Shown here piece after piece: positions 53,765 through 64,000 of a stretch of DNA of 64,000 nucleotides. The position numbers and the translations under genes are program-made. Position 1 is the first letter of the stretch, and the number at the start of each line of letters is the position of its first letter. The notes beneath the pieces were generated by a model. It was not told the origin of the DNA, ran no database searches, and saw nothing but the letters and a program-made list of their open reading frames with translations. The DNA is from Micromonospora echinaurantiaca (GTDB taxonomy: Bacteria > Actinomycetota > Actinomycetes > Mycobacteriales > Micromonosporaceae), in the NCBI RefSeq assembly GCF_900090235.1, contig NZ_LT607750.1, positions 5,881,001-5,945,000 of the forward strand. Direction: 5' to 3'.

Positions 53765-55234
53765 TCACCCGTCCTTGCCCCGGTCGGGGTCCGGGCAGAG
53801 TTCCCGCTTCGGGCCACAGCTGTCGACCGGCTCCGGGACCACCTGGCCGGTGCTGCCCGGGTTGGGGACGCCGCCGTTCCCGGTGGGCGGGGGCGCCCCC
53901 GCCGCGCCGGAGAAGCGCACGTACGCGATCTCCCGCCCCTCCCCGATGATCATGCCGTTCGGGCCGACCGCCAGCGCGTTCGCGGCGGTCCGCAGCACGG
54001 CCAGTTCCCGCCCGCTCCGGGGGTCGAGCGCCACCAGCCGGGACGGCTTCTCGTCGGCGACCAGCGCTGCGTACGGGGTGAGCGCGGCACCGGCCTTCGC
54101 GCCGGCGGGCCGCCGCCACCGCACCTGGCCGCCGGCCAGTTCCCGGTTCACGACGGTGCTCTTGTCGGCCGTCCGGGCCAGCGCGTAGCGGTCGTCGACG
54201 GCGAGCAGCCGCTCCCCCTCGGCGCCGACCCAGAGCAGCCGCCCGTCGTACCCGTCGAGGACCGCCTCCCGGCCGTCCGGGGCCACCCCGATCAGCACGC
54301 TCCGCGCCCCCTGTGGGTCCTCGCGCTGGACGCAGCCGGCGCTGTCGGCGGTGCGCAGGTTGATCCCGGAGCGCCGCCAGGTCTCCTGGCCGGTCGCCGG
54401 GTCCCGGCCGGAGATGGCGAAGTAGCAGCTGCCGTCCTGGGACCGGGCGGTGATCCGCAGCATCCGGCCGCCGACCACGGAGAGCCGCTCGTCCCGGCCC
54501 GGTTCGACGTTCTGCAGCACCCGGCCGGTGGCGGTGTCCACCACGTGCACCCGGCCGTCCACCGGGAAGCCGAGCAGCGGCGGCACCGGCTCCGGCCCGG
54601 CCACCTCCTCGTCGATCCGCACCGCGTCGAGCCGGCGGGTGCCGAGCAGGCCCGGGTTGTCGCCGAGCAGGCCGCTGCGCACCCCGGGCATGAAGGCCGT
54701 CCAGAGCGGGGTGCTGCCGCGCGGGTCCCAGGCGCTCAGCGTGCAGTCGGTGGCGTCGACGCAGTGCGCGTCCAGCAGCAGGTTGCGGTACGTCCACACG
54801 GCCACCGCGTCGTCGTCGCGCCGGCGGGTCACCCCGGTGGTCGGGTCGAGCACCTCGTACCCCTTGACCAGCAGCTTGCCCACGACGACGACGGCGTCCC
54901 GGTCGCCGCCGGCCACCGCCGACCAGTCCGCCTTGCGCTCCCACAGCTGGCTGCCGGTGCCCAGCGCCCGGGCCTCCACCCGGGTACGCTGCTCGACCAC
55001 CACCGTGGCACCGGCGATGGTGACGCTGCGCGGGGTGCCGCCGATCCGCTGCTGCCAGACCACGTCCGGCTCGGCGATCGGCTCGCTCCGGTCGACCCAG
55101 TCCCACAAGGTGGGGAACGGGTTCCACACCCCGGTCGCGGCGAGGACGACGACCACGATCAGCGCGAGCAGCAACCCGCCACGCACGCCGAGGCCGCTCC
55201 CCTTAGCCACACCGGACACGGTAGTCACGATCAC
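53765..55234 (-). CDS. membrane-anchored PQQ-like beta-propeller protein
   Basis: A 489-residue protein. After a short cytoplasmic part, one transmembrane helix ([19 protein letters not shown], about 19-37) precedes an extracellular beta-propeller with repeats such as [39 protein letters not shown] and [11 protein letters not shown]. The repeats resemble PQQ-binding propellers but without enzyme residues, so it is likely a binding or scaffold protein. GTG 55234 follows a GGGAG box; GTG 55210 is possible. A similar protein is encoded at 60383. Confidence 0.75.
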   Translation of the reverse strand: MIVTTVSGVAKGSGLGVRGGLLLALIVVVVLAATGVWNPFPTLWDWVDRSEPIAEPDVVWQQRIGGTPRSVTIAGATVVVEQRTRVEARALGTGSQLWERKADWSAVAGGDRDAVVVVGKLLVKGYEVLDPTTGVTRRRDDDAVAVWTYRNLLLDAHCVDATDCTLSAWDPRGSTPLWTAFMPGVRSGLLGDNPGLLGTRRLDAVRIDEEVAGPEPVPPLLGFPVDGRVHVVDTATGRVLQNVEPGRDERLSVVGGRMLRITARSQDGSCYFAISGRDPATGQETWRRSGINLRTADSAGCVQREDPQGARSVLIGVAPDGREAVLDGYDGRLLWVGAEGERLLAVDDRYALARTADKSTVVNRELAGGQVRWRRPAGAKAGAALTPYAALVADEKPSRLVALDPRSGRELAVLRTAANALAVGPNGMIIGEGREIAYVRFSGAAGAPPPTGNGGVPNPGSTGQVVPEPVDSCGPKRELCPDPDRGKDG

Positions 55235-55286
55235 CGTGCTCCCGGGTTCCCGCGCCGCGTGTCGCCGCGCTTTCTCGACCGGCCGG

Positions 55287-57124
<1,838 letters not shown>

Positions 57125-57135
57125 CACTGTCGAGC

Positions 57136-57843
57136 GTGACGCAGCCTTCGACGTACCCGACGCCGCCGGCGGGTGGGCCCGCGCCCACCGCCGGCGGCTT
57201 CGCGCCGCCCGCCGGTCCCACCCCTCAGGGGTACGCGGTGCCGCCGCAGTTCACCCCGGCCTGTCACCCGCCGCCCGGGTGGGTCCCGCCGCCGGGTCCG
57301 GTCGGGCCGCCCCGCCCGGCGCCGACGCTCACCCCGGCCGGGCAGCCGCTGGCCAGCTTCACCGACCGGCTGCTGGCCGCGCTGGTCGACGCCGCGGTCT
57401 TCTACGGCGTCGGGCTCGTGCTCGCGGTGCCGGCGTTGATTATCTTCTTCGCGGTCGTGCTGCCCGACCTGGTCCGGATCGCCCCGGACGGCTCCGTCGC
57501 GCAACCGGACCTGTGGCGCGACTTCCTCGTGCCGTTCCTCTGGATGGAACTCGCCATCGTGGCGATCTCGTTCGTGGTCGCCTACGTCTACTACGTCGAG
57601 ATGATGTTCCGCACCGGCCAGACCTACGGCAAGAAGGTCATGAAACTGCGCGTCGTACCGCTGGACCCGGACCGCTCGCTGGACCGGCGGGCCGCCGTGC
57701 GGCGGTTCCTGGTGCAGCAGGTCGGCGGGCTGGTTCCCGGCCTCGGCTACCTCGACGGACTGTGGCAGCTGTGGGACAAGCCGTGGCAGCAGTGCCTGCA
57801 CGACCGCTTCGCCGGCACGGTCGTCGTTAAGGTTGCTCCGTGA
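57136..57843 (+). CDS. RDD-family membrane protein
   Basis: A 235-residue protein. A Pro/Gly-rich cytoplasmic N-terminus (about 1-75) precedes the RDD domain with its R-D signature (ASFTDRLLAALVDAAVFYGV), two hydrophobic segments (VGLVLAVPALIIFFAVVLPD, WMELAIVAISFVVAYVYYVE), TGQTYGKKVMKLRVV, and the C-terminal LHDRFAGTVVV. RDD proteins are of unknown function, some linked to ion exchange. It begins 11 bp after hppD, and its stop codon is the first base triplet of a 59-bp tandem repeat. Confidence 0.85.
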   Translation: MTQPSTYPTPPAGGPAPTAGGFAPPAGPTPQGYAVPPQFTPACHPPPGWVPPPGPVGPPRPAPTLTPAGQPLASFTDRLLAALVDAAVFYGVGLVLAVPALIIFFAVVLPDLVRIAPDGSVAQPDLWRDFLVPFLWMELAIVAISFVVAYVYYVEMMFRTGQTYGKKVMKLRVVPLDPDRSLDRRAAVRRFLVQQVGGLVPGLGYLDGLWQLWDKPWQQCLHDRFAGTVVVKVAP

Positions 57844-58017
57844 GCGCGAGGAGTGAGCCGGGTCCACGAGCCCCGCAGTCGGGAACCGGGGCAGCGCAGT
57901 GAGCGCGAGGAGTGAGCCGGGCCTGCGAGCCCCGCAGTCGGGAACCGGGGCAGCGCAGTGAGCGCGAGGAGTGAGCCGGGCCTGCGAGCCCCGCAGTCGC
58001 GAACAGAGGCGGCACAG
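57841..58017. repeat. 59-bp tandem repeat, three copies
   Basis: Three 59-bp units begin at 57841, 57900 and 57959, each starting tgagcgcgaggagtgagccg. The third has a few changes near its end. The array starts on the stop codon of one RDD gene and ends at the start codon of the next, so gtgagcg/tgagcg at each unit border resembles a repeated gene start. Sequences of this kind recur in Micromonospora-type genomes from memory. Confidence 0.9.
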
Positions 58018-58946
58018 TGAGCGTGGAACCGGGCTGGTACGTCGACCCCGCCGATCCGGAGACCCGGCGGTACTGGGACGGCGAGGGGTGGATCGGCGCG
58101 CCGATCCCCGTCGACGCCGCCGTGCCCGAGGGCCCACCGCCGGCCGAACCGGCCCCGGCCCCGCCGCCCGCCCCGGTCACGCCGGCCGCGCCGGCCGCGC
58201 CGGTCACCGTGTCCGGTCCGCCGGTTTCCGCGCCGGGCGGGCCGTCCGGGGGGGCGCATCCGGGGCCGGTGTACCCGGGGCAGCCCTATCCCCAGCTCGG
58301 CATGCCGCCGTCCTGGCCACCGGGGCAGTGGCCCGGCCGGCCGCCGGAGCCGCGCCCGCATGGGCTGCCGCTGGCCAACTTCGGCTCGCGGCTGGTCGCC
58401 CGGCTGATCGACTTCGGCATCGTCTTCGCGCTGAACGCGGTGGTGAACGGCTGGTTCGTCTGGCGGCTGATCGAGGAGGTCACCCCGTACTGGCGGGAGG
58501 TGTGGCGGCGGGCGTTGGCCGGCGACACCTCGACCGAGGGGCTGCCGCAGCCGAGCGAGCAGGCCGGCGGGCTGCAGATCGTCATCCTGCTCATCGCCAC
58601 CGCGCTCTGGCTCGCGTACGAGGTGCCGACGATGGCCTCCACCGGGCAGACCTTCGGCAAGCGGGTGATGGGCGTCAAGGTGGTGCCGCTCGCCGGCGAC
58701 CAGCCGCTCGGCTTCGGCCGGGCGCTGCGGCGGTGGAACACCCTGGGTCTGCCCACCCTGCTCTGGTACTGCTGCGGCCTCGGCCTGCTGCTCCAACTCC
58801 TCGACGCGCTCTCGCCGCTGTTCGACCACCCGCTGCGGCAGGCGCTGCACGACAAGCGCGCGCAGACCGTGGTGGTCCAGTTGCCCCGCACCCCCGCTCG
58901 CCCCACCCCGAACGACCGCACCAACCCCCCGGGAGACACCCCATGA
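58017..58946 (+). CDS. RDD-family protein with DUF2510 domain
   Basis: A 309-residue protein. The N-terminal DUF2510 motif ([24 protein letters not shown]) is followed by a long Pro/Ala-rich linker and an RDD domain ([36 protein letters not shown], and [12 protein letters not shown]) with three hydrophobic segments. DUF2510 may bind partners at the membrane; no reaction is known. GTG 58017 is the end of the 59-bp repeat array. Its stop overlaps the aminotransferase start as ATGA. Confidence 0.87.
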   Translation: MSVEPGWYVDPADPETRRYWDGEGWIGAPIPVDAAVPEGPPPAEPAPAPPPAPVTPAAPAAPVTVSGPPVSAPGGPSGGAHPGPVYPGQPYPQLGMPPSWPPGQWPGRPPEPRPHGLPLANFGSRLVARLIDFGIVFALNAVVNGWFVWRLIEEVTPYWREVWRRALAGDTSTEGLPQPSEQAGGLQIVILLIATALWLAYEVPTMASTGQTFGKRVMGVKVVPLAGDQPLGFGRALRRWNTLGLPTLLWYCCGLGLLLQLLDALSPLFDHPLRQALHDKRAQTVVVQLPRTPARPTPNDRTNPPGDTP

Positions 58947-60046
58947 CCGACACCGGACGCCAGCAGCCGGCGCTGCGGCTGACCCGCGCCGACCTGGACG
59001 CGCTGCCCAACTACGTACCCGGCCGCAGCCCGGCCGACCTGGCCCGCGAGCTGGGGCTGCCCGAGGCGATCAAGCTGGCCAGCAACGAGGTGCCGTACGG
59101 GCCGCTGCCCGGCGTGGTGGAGGCGGTGACCGAGGCCGCCGCCGGGGTGCACCGCTACCCGGACATGGGCGTCATCGCGCTCCGCGAGGCGCTGGCCGAG
59201 CGGTACGGCGTGGCCGCCGACCGGATCGCCACCGGCTGCGGTTCGGTGGCGCTGGCCGAGCACCTGGTCCGGGCCACCTGCCTGCCCGGCGACGAGCTGC
59301 TCTACGCGTGGCGCTCGTTCGAGGCGTACCCGATCATCGCGGCGACCAGCGGCGCGACCAGCGTGCGGGTGCCCAACGACGCCGGGCACGGGCACGACCT
59401 CGCGGCGATGGCCGCGGCGGTGACCGACCGGACCCGGATGATCCTGGTCTGCAACCCGAACAACCCGACCGGCACCGCGGTGCGCCGGGTGGAGCTGGAC
59501 CGGTTCCTCGACGCGGTGCCGGACGACGTGCTGGTGGTCATCGACGAGGCGTACCGGGAGTTCGTCACCGACCCCGAGGTGCCGGACGGGCTGAGCTACC
59601 TCGACCGGCCGAACGTGGCGGTGCTGCGCACGCTCTCCAAGGCGTGGGGCCTGGCCGGCCTGCGGATCGGCTGGCTGGTGGCGCAGCCCGCGGTGGCGGC
59701 GGCGGTGCGCAAGGTGGTCACGCCCTTCTCCACCAGCATGGCCGCGCAGGCCGGCGCGCTCGCCGCGCTGGCCCAGGCCGCCGAGGTGGAACGGCGCTGC
59801 GCCCTGGTGGTGGCCGAGCGGGAGCGGGTCACCGAGGCGCTGCGCAAGCTGGTCCCGGACGTGCCGACCAGCCAGGCGAACTTCGTCTGGCTCCCGCTCG
59901 GCGACCGGGCGGTGGACTTCGGCAAGGCGTGCGAGGCGCGCGGGGTGATCGTCCGCCCGTTCCCCGGCGACGGGGTCCGGGTCACCATCGGCACCCCGGC
60001 CGAGAACGACGCCTTCCTCGCCGCCGCCGAGTCGGCGCTGGCCTGA
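58943..60046 (+). CDS. HisC/Pat-type aminotransferase, probably aromatic
   Basis: A 367-residue fold-type I PLP aminotransferase. It has [54 protein letters not shown] and the PLP lysine K233 in [16 protein letters not shown]. The combination of RYPDMG and RSFEAYPI is closer to actinobacterial Pat (aromatic amino acid aminotransferase) than to HisC proper. Placement after hppD suggests that it makes 4-hydroxyphenylpyruvate from tyrosine, although histidinol-phosphate activity cannot be excluded. Its ATG overlaps the RDD stop. Confidence 0.8.
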   Translation: MTDTGRQQPALRLTRADLDALPNYVPGRSPADLARELGLPEAIKLASNEVPYGPLPGVVEAVTEAAAGVHRYPDMGVIALREALAERYGVAADRIATGCGSVALAEHLVRATCLPGDELLYAWRSFEAYPIIAATSGATSVRVPNDAGHGHDLAAMAAAVTDRTRMILVCNPNNPTGTAVRRVELDRFLDAVPDDVLVVIDEAYREFVTDPEVPDGLSYLDRPNVAVLRTLSKAWGLAGLRIGWLVAQPAVAAAVRKVVTPFSTSMAAQAGALAALAQAAEVERRCALVVAERERVTEALRKLVPDVPTSQANFVWLPLGDRAVDFGKACEARGVIVRPFPGDGVRVTIGTPAENDAFLAAAESALA

Positions 60047-60057
60047 GCCTGGGGCCG

Positions 60058-60088
60058 GTCCGGTCCGCCATCCCCTCGCGGACCGGAC
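60058..60088 (+). terminator. hairpin terminator after the aminotransferase gene
   Basis: A perfect 11-bp stem (gtccggtccgc with gcggaccggac) with a 9-nt loop starts 12 bp after the stop codon. Confidence 0.7.
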
Positions 60089-60091
60089 GGC

Positions 60092-60324
60092 TCAGGCCGC
60101 CCCCACCCGCTGCCGGAACCGGGCGAGCGTCTCCGCCTCGGCCTTCACCGAACCGGCCGACAGGCCACCGGGCCCGGCGGAGAGCCGCAGCTCGCCGGCA
60201 CGGTGATCTCGACCCCGACCGTCGAAGAGAGCTGCACGATCCGTGGCGCCGGCGGCGCGGCGTCCACCGGCGCCGGGGTGAGCAGGATCAGGAACGCACC
60301 GAACAGAGCTGCCAGGAGTCGCAC
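60092..60324 (-). pseudogene. frameshifted small secreted protein
   Basis: From GTG 60324 the frame encodes a signal peptide (VRLLAALFGAFLILLTPAPV, DAA) and then PRIVQLSSTVGVEITVP before an early stop at 60145 (59 residues). Another frame continues the likely original protein, GELRLSAGPGGLSAGSVKAE, then AETLARFRQRVGAA and a stop at 60092. A single missing base near 60200 would explain this. It could be a real pseudogene or a sequencing error. A tataaat-rich promoter-like segment lies just upstream. Confidence 0.55.
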
Positions 60325-60352
60325 AGTGGGACTATAAATAACTTATGTCCGT
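60325..60352 (-). promoter_or_regulatory. A/T-rich promoter for the small secreted protein
   Basis: On the minus strand the sequence reads acataagttatttatagtcc just before the GTG at 60324, an A/T-rich island with tatttat/tatagt as a -10-like element. It stands out in this GC-rich region. Confidence 0.4.
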
Positions 60353-60382
60353 TTTGTCGAGGTGGCTCGCCGGTGCGGCGGG

Positions 60383-61636
60383 TCAGGTCGCGGCGAGGAT
60401 CACCGGCTCGGAGGTGATGAAGTAGCGCTGGTCGTCCCCGTCCGGGTCGACCGGCCTCCGGAGCCGCTCGACGGCCACCCACCGGCCGTCCGCGTACACC
60501 GCCCCGGGCGTCCAGCCGGTGCCGTCCGAACCGACGTTGAGCGGGAATCGGGACAGCTGCACGCCGGTCGCCGAGTCCAGCGTCACCAGGTCGTTCGCCT
60601 CGGTCAGCAGGTGCACCCGTCCCAACTGGACCACGATCAACCGGCCCGGCCCGAGGTCGGGCCGGCGCCACAGCTCCGCCCCGGTGCGCGCCGACCGGCC
60701 GGTCAGCACCCCGTCGACGAGCGCGACCGCCTGCTCGCCGACCAGCTCGGCGTTAGCCGGGTCGAGTGCGGGCGCGGCGACCGGCTCGCCGGAGCCGAGC
60801 AGCCAGCCCCGCCCGGTGCCGTCCCCCGGCCCGGCAGTGCGCAACGCGGTACATCCGACCCGACCGGTACGGCAGCCGAGCGGGGTGACCGTCAGCTCCT
60901 CACCGGCCCCGGCCGGACGCCAGCGACCGGCCACCGCGCCGGTGCCGACGTCCCGGAACTCGACAGCGGCCGGCCCGGCACAGGCGTCCACGGTGACCAA
61001 CCGACCCGCGGCGGTGGCGCCGACGGTGTCCCGGCAGGTCGGGTCGACCTCGGCCCGCCACAGCTGCCGGCCGTCGGCCAGCCCGAAGCCGCGTACCGTG
61101 CCGTCGCCCGAGCTGATCACCACCTCGCGGCCGTCGGCGGCGCGGGTCGCCAGCAGTCCCCGCGGTTCCCAGACGATGGCCGCCCCGGTGCGCCGCACCG
61201 TGCGGTCGCCAGCCGGCTCGGGTCCGTCCGCGCGCCACGCCACCCGACCGGTCCGCGCGTCCAGCGCCACCAGCCGCCCGTCCGACCAGCGGCTGACCAC
61301 GGTGGTTCCGCTCGCCACCACCCCGTCCAGCTCCGCCGGCCAGCGGCGGTACGACCAGAACGGGGTGGTCCGGTACCGGCCGTCGACCGGACGGTCGGCG
61401 TAGACCTGCCGGTGGCCCGCGTACACCCGGAGCCGGCCGTCCACGATCAGCGGCGCGACGGGCAGCCGGCCGACCACCCCGACAGCCGGCGCGGCAGCCG
61501 GCGGGTAGTCCGCCCGGGCGACCGTACTGACCTCGGCGGGGGCGAGCACCCGGTAGACCGTCACGGCGATCGCGGCGAGCACGAGCAGCGCCGCGACGGC
61601 GATCACGATCCGCCGCCGGCCCTTCGCCAACCCCAT
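60383..61636 (-). CDS. membrane-anchored PQQ-like beta-propeller protein
   Basis: A 417-residue protein with a basic N-terminus (MGLAKGRRR), one transmembrane helix (IVIAVAALLVLAAIAVTVY, about 10-28) and an extracellular propeller with repeats ALDARTGRVAWRA, GFGLADGRQLWRA, RSARTGAELWRR and LDSATGVQLSRF. It is similar in design to the protein encoded at 53765, but no enzyme residues are seen. ATG 61636 has a GGAGGTG box. It may serve as a surface binding or assembly factor; this is inference from fold only. Confidence 0.75.
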   Translation of the reverse strand: MGLAKGRRRIVIAVAALLVLAAIAVTVYRVLAPAEVSTVARADYPPAAAPAVGVVGRLPVAPLIVDGRLRVYAGHRQVYADRPVDGRYRTTPFWSYRRWPAELDGVVASGTTVVSRWSDGRLVALDARTGRVAWRADGPEPAGDRTVRRTGAAIVWEPRGLLATRAADGREVVISSGDGTVRGFGLADGRQLWRAEVDPTCRDTVGATAAGRLVTVDACAGPAAVEFRDVGTGAVAGRWRPAGAGEELTVTPLGCRTGRVGCTALRTAGPGDGTGRGWLLGSGEPVAAPALDPANAELVGEQAVALVDGVLTGRSARTGAELWRRPDLGPGRLIVVQLGRVHLLTEANDLVTLDSATGVQLSRFPLNVGSDGTGWTPGAVYADGRWVAVERLRRPVDPDGDDQRYFITSEPVILAAT

Positions 61637-61734
61637 GCCCGCACCTCCGCCCGGCACCCTACCCAGCGGAGCTGGTGGCGGCGTGCTCAGGCTGCCCGGC
61701 CGAGCGTGGTCGGCGGCGGCGTGCCGGACAGGTG

Positions 61735-62220
61735 TCAGGCGGCCTCGGCAGAGCCGGCGGTGGCCGCCGCCGCGGCGGCGAGGTCGGCGAGATCCCGCCG
61801 CAGCGCCCCCTCCACGGCGCGGGCGGCCAGCCCGCCGAGGAGCAGCGCGACCACCCGGCCGTACGGCCTGGTCGGCACCGCCTCCTGCGCGACGGTCACC
61901 TCGGTGCAGCCCCGCCCGCGCCGCTCGACCTCGCGCAGCGTCCAGGTGATCTGATAGTCGACGCCGGCGCCGGGCGAGTTGAGCACCAGCCGCCGCGGCG
62001 GTTCCGCCTCGACCACCACGAACTCCTCGACCAGGGCGCTGCCGTCGGGCTGGCGCCGGGTCTCCCGCCAGGCGGTGCCCGGCCCGAAGCCGCCGTCGGT
62101 GAGCAGTTCGACCGTGCCGGCGGCGCCGGTGCGGGCGGTGCGCAGCCGCGGATCGGCCAGGAGGCGCCAGACGTCGACGGCGTGCGCCTCGATGAACTCG
62201 GTAACCGACACCGTCGACAT
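61735..62220 (-). CDS. SRPBCC-family protein
   Basis: A 161-residue START/Bet-v-1-like fold protein (SRPBCC). It has TEFIEAHAVDVWRLLADPRL, FGPGTAWRETRR, VVVEAEPPRRLVLNSPGAGV, the tryptophan strand ITWTLREVE and a long C-terminal helix (GRVVALLLGGLAARAVEGAL). Such proteins bind hydrophobic ligands in polyketide, toxin or lipid contexts. A GGGAGG box precedes ATG 62220. It lies before the beta-propeller gene on the same strand, about 100 bp apart. Confidence 0.8.
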   Translation of the reverse strand: MSTVSVTEFIEAHAVDVWRLLADPRLRTARTGAAGTVELLTDGGFGPGTAWRETRRQPDGSALVEEFVVVEAEPPRRLVLNSPGAGVDYQITWTLREVERRGRGCTEVTVAQEAVPTRPYGRVVALLLGGLAARAVEGALRRDLADLAAAAAATAGSAEAA

Positions 62221-62415
62221 GCCACCTCCCGTGGCCTCGACGGTACGCCGGGTGAGCGCGGAACGGGGATTCCGCGGCGAAACTTTCATCACCCGAACCC
62301 GCGCGCCCGGTGCGGATCATGTGCGGGGATCACGTCCGGCGGCCCGGTCCCGATCAGCGGTGGCCCTCGCCGGCGGCCCGGCCGGCGCCGGGCCACCCGA
62401 TCCGTCAGCGGCGGG

Positions 62416-62625
62416 TCAGGGGCGGAACTGGCCGGCCCGGATCGCCGCCACGAACGCGGTCCACCCCGGCAAGCTCACCGCGAGCCTCGGCCCGGCCTGG
62501 TCCTTCGAGTCGCGCACCCCGACCACGCCGAGGACGCCGACCAGGTTGTCGGCCACCTCCACGCAGAGCCCCTGGTCGTTGGAGCGGCTGCTGGTGCGCC
62601 ACACCGCGCCCGCGAACTCGTTCAT
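62416..62625 (-). CDS. DUF397 protein (orphan)
   Basis: A 69-residue DUF397 protein: FAGAVWRTSSRSNDQGLCVE, VGVRDSKDQAGPRLAVSLPG, then AFVAAIRAGQFRP. Normally an XRE/DUF5753 gene lies next to such genes, but none is within reach here. ATG 62625 is preferred because the GAGGGAG box is at a proper distance; ATG 62634 adds three residues. It may work with a regulator encoded elsewhere. Confidence 0.85.
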   Translation of the reverse strand: MNEFAGAVWRTSSRSNDQGLCVEVADNLVGVLGVVGVRDSKDQAGPRLAVSLPGWTAFVAAIRAGQFRP

Positions 62626-62749
62626 CGTCGTCATCTCCCTCGCGTCGATGGGACGCCGTGCCGCGTTCGGACCGGAGCCGGAAGGGGGGCGCCGGCCCGG
62701 TCCGGCGCGGCACGGCGACGGAATCCGGAGCGATCAACGCGACAGTGCC

Positions 62750-62784
62750 GGGCCCCGGTCGCACACTCGGTGCGACCAGGGCCC
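62750..62784 (-). terminator. hairpin terminator after fahA
   Basis: An 8-bp stem (ggtcgcac with gtgcgacc, loop of 5) is extended by gggccc pairs after one mismatch, 20 bp beyond the fumarylacetoacetase stop. Confidence 0.65.
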
Positions 62785-62804
62785 AGGGAGATCGAATGGG
62801 TCGG

Positions 62805-64000
62805 TCAGCGCGCCGGGAGGATGGTCCCGGTCACCTCGCCCAGCGCCACCGTGGTGCCGTCCGGGCCGGGCGCGGTGGCGCTGATCGTCACCGTGTCGCC
62901 GTCCTCCAGGAAGGTCCGGGTCTCGCCACCGGCGAACTTCACCGGCTCCGCGCCGCCCCAGGTGAGTTCCAGGAACGAGCCGACCTGGTGCCGCTCCGGC
63001 CCGGAGACGGTGCCGGAGGCGTACAGGTCGCCGGTACGCAGCGATGCGCCGTTGACGGTCAGGTGAGCCAGCTGCTGGGCCGGCGTCCAGTACATCGTGG
63101 CGAACGGCGGCTCGCTGACCTGCTCGCCGTTCCACCGCACCGCCAGCCGCAGGTCCAGCCCCAGGTGCGGCACGTCCCGCAGGTAGTCCGCGACCGGCGG
63201 ATCCTGGTCGGGTGCGGGCACGAACGCGTCGCCGAGCGCGTCCAGCGGAGTGACCCAGGCGGAGACCGAGGTGGCGAAGGACTTGCCCAGGAACGGGCCG
63301 AGCGGCTGGTACTCCCAGGCCTGGATGTCCCGGGCGGACCAGTCGTTGACCAGCACCACGCCGAAGACGTGGTCGGCGAAGTCGTCGACGCTCACCCGGC
63401 TGCCCAGCGGGCTCGGCACGCCCACCACGAAGCCGACCTCGGCCTCGATGTCCAGCCGCACGGACGGGCCGGCGACCGGCCCCTGCGGGGTGGCCCGCTG
63501 GCCGGTGGGGCGCACCACCGGGGTGCCGGAGACCACCACGGTGCCGGCCCGGCCGTGGTAGCCGATCGGCAGGTGCTTCCAGTTGGGCAGCAACGGCGGC
63601 TGGCCCGGCCGGAAGATCTGCCCGACGTTGGCCGCGTGGTGCTCGGAGGAGTAGAAGTCCACGTAGTCGGCCACCTCGAACGGCAGCTGCATCCGTACCT
63701 CGTCGAGCGGGATCAGCAGCGGCTCCACGTCCGGCCGGTGCGCGGTGTCGGTGAGCAGCTCGGTCACCCGCTGCCGGACCGCCGTCCACTGCGGACGGCC
63801 GAGCGCCATGAACCCGTTGAGGGTGGGCTGGCCGAGCGCCCCGGCGGCGAGCACCAGACCGGCCGCCTCCGCGCCGGCCAGGTCGAGCACGAAGTCCCCG
63901 ATCCGTACGCCGATCCGCGGCTCGCGCTCGCCGTGGCGGAACACCCCGTACGGCAGGTTGTGCACCCCGTACGGCGAACCGTCGGCACCCGTCACCCAGC
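62805..64000 (-). CDS. fahA: fumarylacetoacetase (5' end at window edge)
   Basis: A fumarylacetoacetate hydrolase of about 398 visible residues. The N-terminal SH3-like part (GSPYGVHNLPYGVFRHGERE) leads to the catalytic FAH domain with YVDFYSSEHHAANVG, the metal-binding DIEAEVGFVVG, VNDWSARDIQAWEYQPLGPF and GKSFATSVSAWVTPLDAL. It splits fumarylacetoacetate into fumarate and acetoacetate, the last step of tyrosine breakdown, in keeping with hppD 6 kb away. A GTG at 63995 is possible, but the frame stays open to the edge (a tryptophan codon precedes it), so the true start is probably just outside. Confidence 0.93.
   Translation of the reverse strand, partial: WVTGADGSPYGVHNLPYGVFRHGEREPRIGVRIGDFVLDLAGAEAAGLVLAAGALGQPTLNGFMALGRPQWTAVRQRVTELLTDTAHRPDVEPLLIPLDEVRMQLPFEVADYVDFYSSEHHAANVGQIFRPGQPPLLPNWKHLPIGYHGRAGTVVVSGTPVVRPTGQRATPQGPVAGPSVRLDIEAEVGFVVGVPSPLGSRVSVDDFADHVFGVVLVNDWSARDIQAWEYQPLGPFLGKSFATSVSAWVTPLDALGDAFVPAPDQDPPVADYLRDVPHLGLDLRLAVRWNGEQVSEPPFATMYWTPAQQLAHLTVNGASLRTGDLYASGTVSGPERHQVGSFLELTWGGAEPVKFAGGETRTFLEDGDTVTISATAPGPDGTTVALGEVTGTILPAR

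Noticed and set aside
57841..58017. CRISPR array
   Set aside because: The 59-bp units are directly adjacent with no spacers, and no cas gene is present.

Overview
The window is high-GC actinobacterial DNA, most likely from a Micromonosporaceae genome (Micromonospora-like). The reasons are very strong G/C use at third codon positions, many GTG starts, XRE/DUF397 pairs, DUF4032, DUF2637 and CGNR proteins, and a 59-bp tandem repeat beginning with tgagcgcgaggagtgagc that I associate with this family from memory. No database search was possible; all family calls come from reading motifs.

Layout. 1-19.7 kb is ordinary chromosome: membrane and housekeeping genes (PAP2 phosphatase, amino-acid permease, RCK channel-like protein, CrtU-like oxidase, HNH nuclease, Ser/Thr kinase, enoyl-CoA hydratase), a secreted M4 metalloprotease divergent from a lipoprotein resembling the protease inhibitor emfourin, an AraC-VOC-DUF998 operon, and an ECF sigma factor / CU044_5270 pair followed by a truncated sigma paralogue.

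19.9-39.1 kb is an integrated conjugative element of the AICE type, inserted in the 3' half of a tRNA-Thr(TGT) gene. It is bounded by 46-bp direct repeats (19944-19989 and 39021-39066). It carries a tightly overlapping module: FtsK/TraB-type translocase, small proteins, DUF2637 protein, RepSA-like initiator, excisionase and tyrosine integrase. Just outside the left repeat is a fossil of another integrase 3' end, so elements have stacked at this tRNA. The left half carries cargo: a broken DNA methylase, then a nested composite transposon (21011-27026) made of two inverted ISAs1-type ends with a perfect 10-bp target duplication. That transposon holds an ECF sigma factor, a membrane-anchored partner and a 1120-residue secreted subtilase. 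Next come a small immunity-like gene, an XRE/DUF397 regulator pair with an MFS exporter, and a cluster of three RNA hairpins, two of which share an identical 13-nt loop sequence.

39.1-64 kb returns to chromosome: MsmK-type ABC ATPase, rlmB-cysS, an IclR regulator, an IS110 insertion with a candidate bridge-RNA region, an AbiEi/DUF559-like gene behind two DnaA-box-like sites, HAD, EamA and CGNR genes. Two unrelated fumarases (class II and class I) flank a two-gene unknown cassette (RAMA-like plus DUF3800-like). The tyrosine catabolism genes follow: an Lrp regulator divergent from hppD, then two RDD genes separated by three 59-bp repeats, an aromatic aminotransferase-like gene, and fumarylacetoacetase at the right edge. 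Together the aminotransferase, HppD and FahA would take tyrosine toward fumarate and acetoacetate; homogentisate dioxygenase and maleylacetoacetate isomerase are not in the window.
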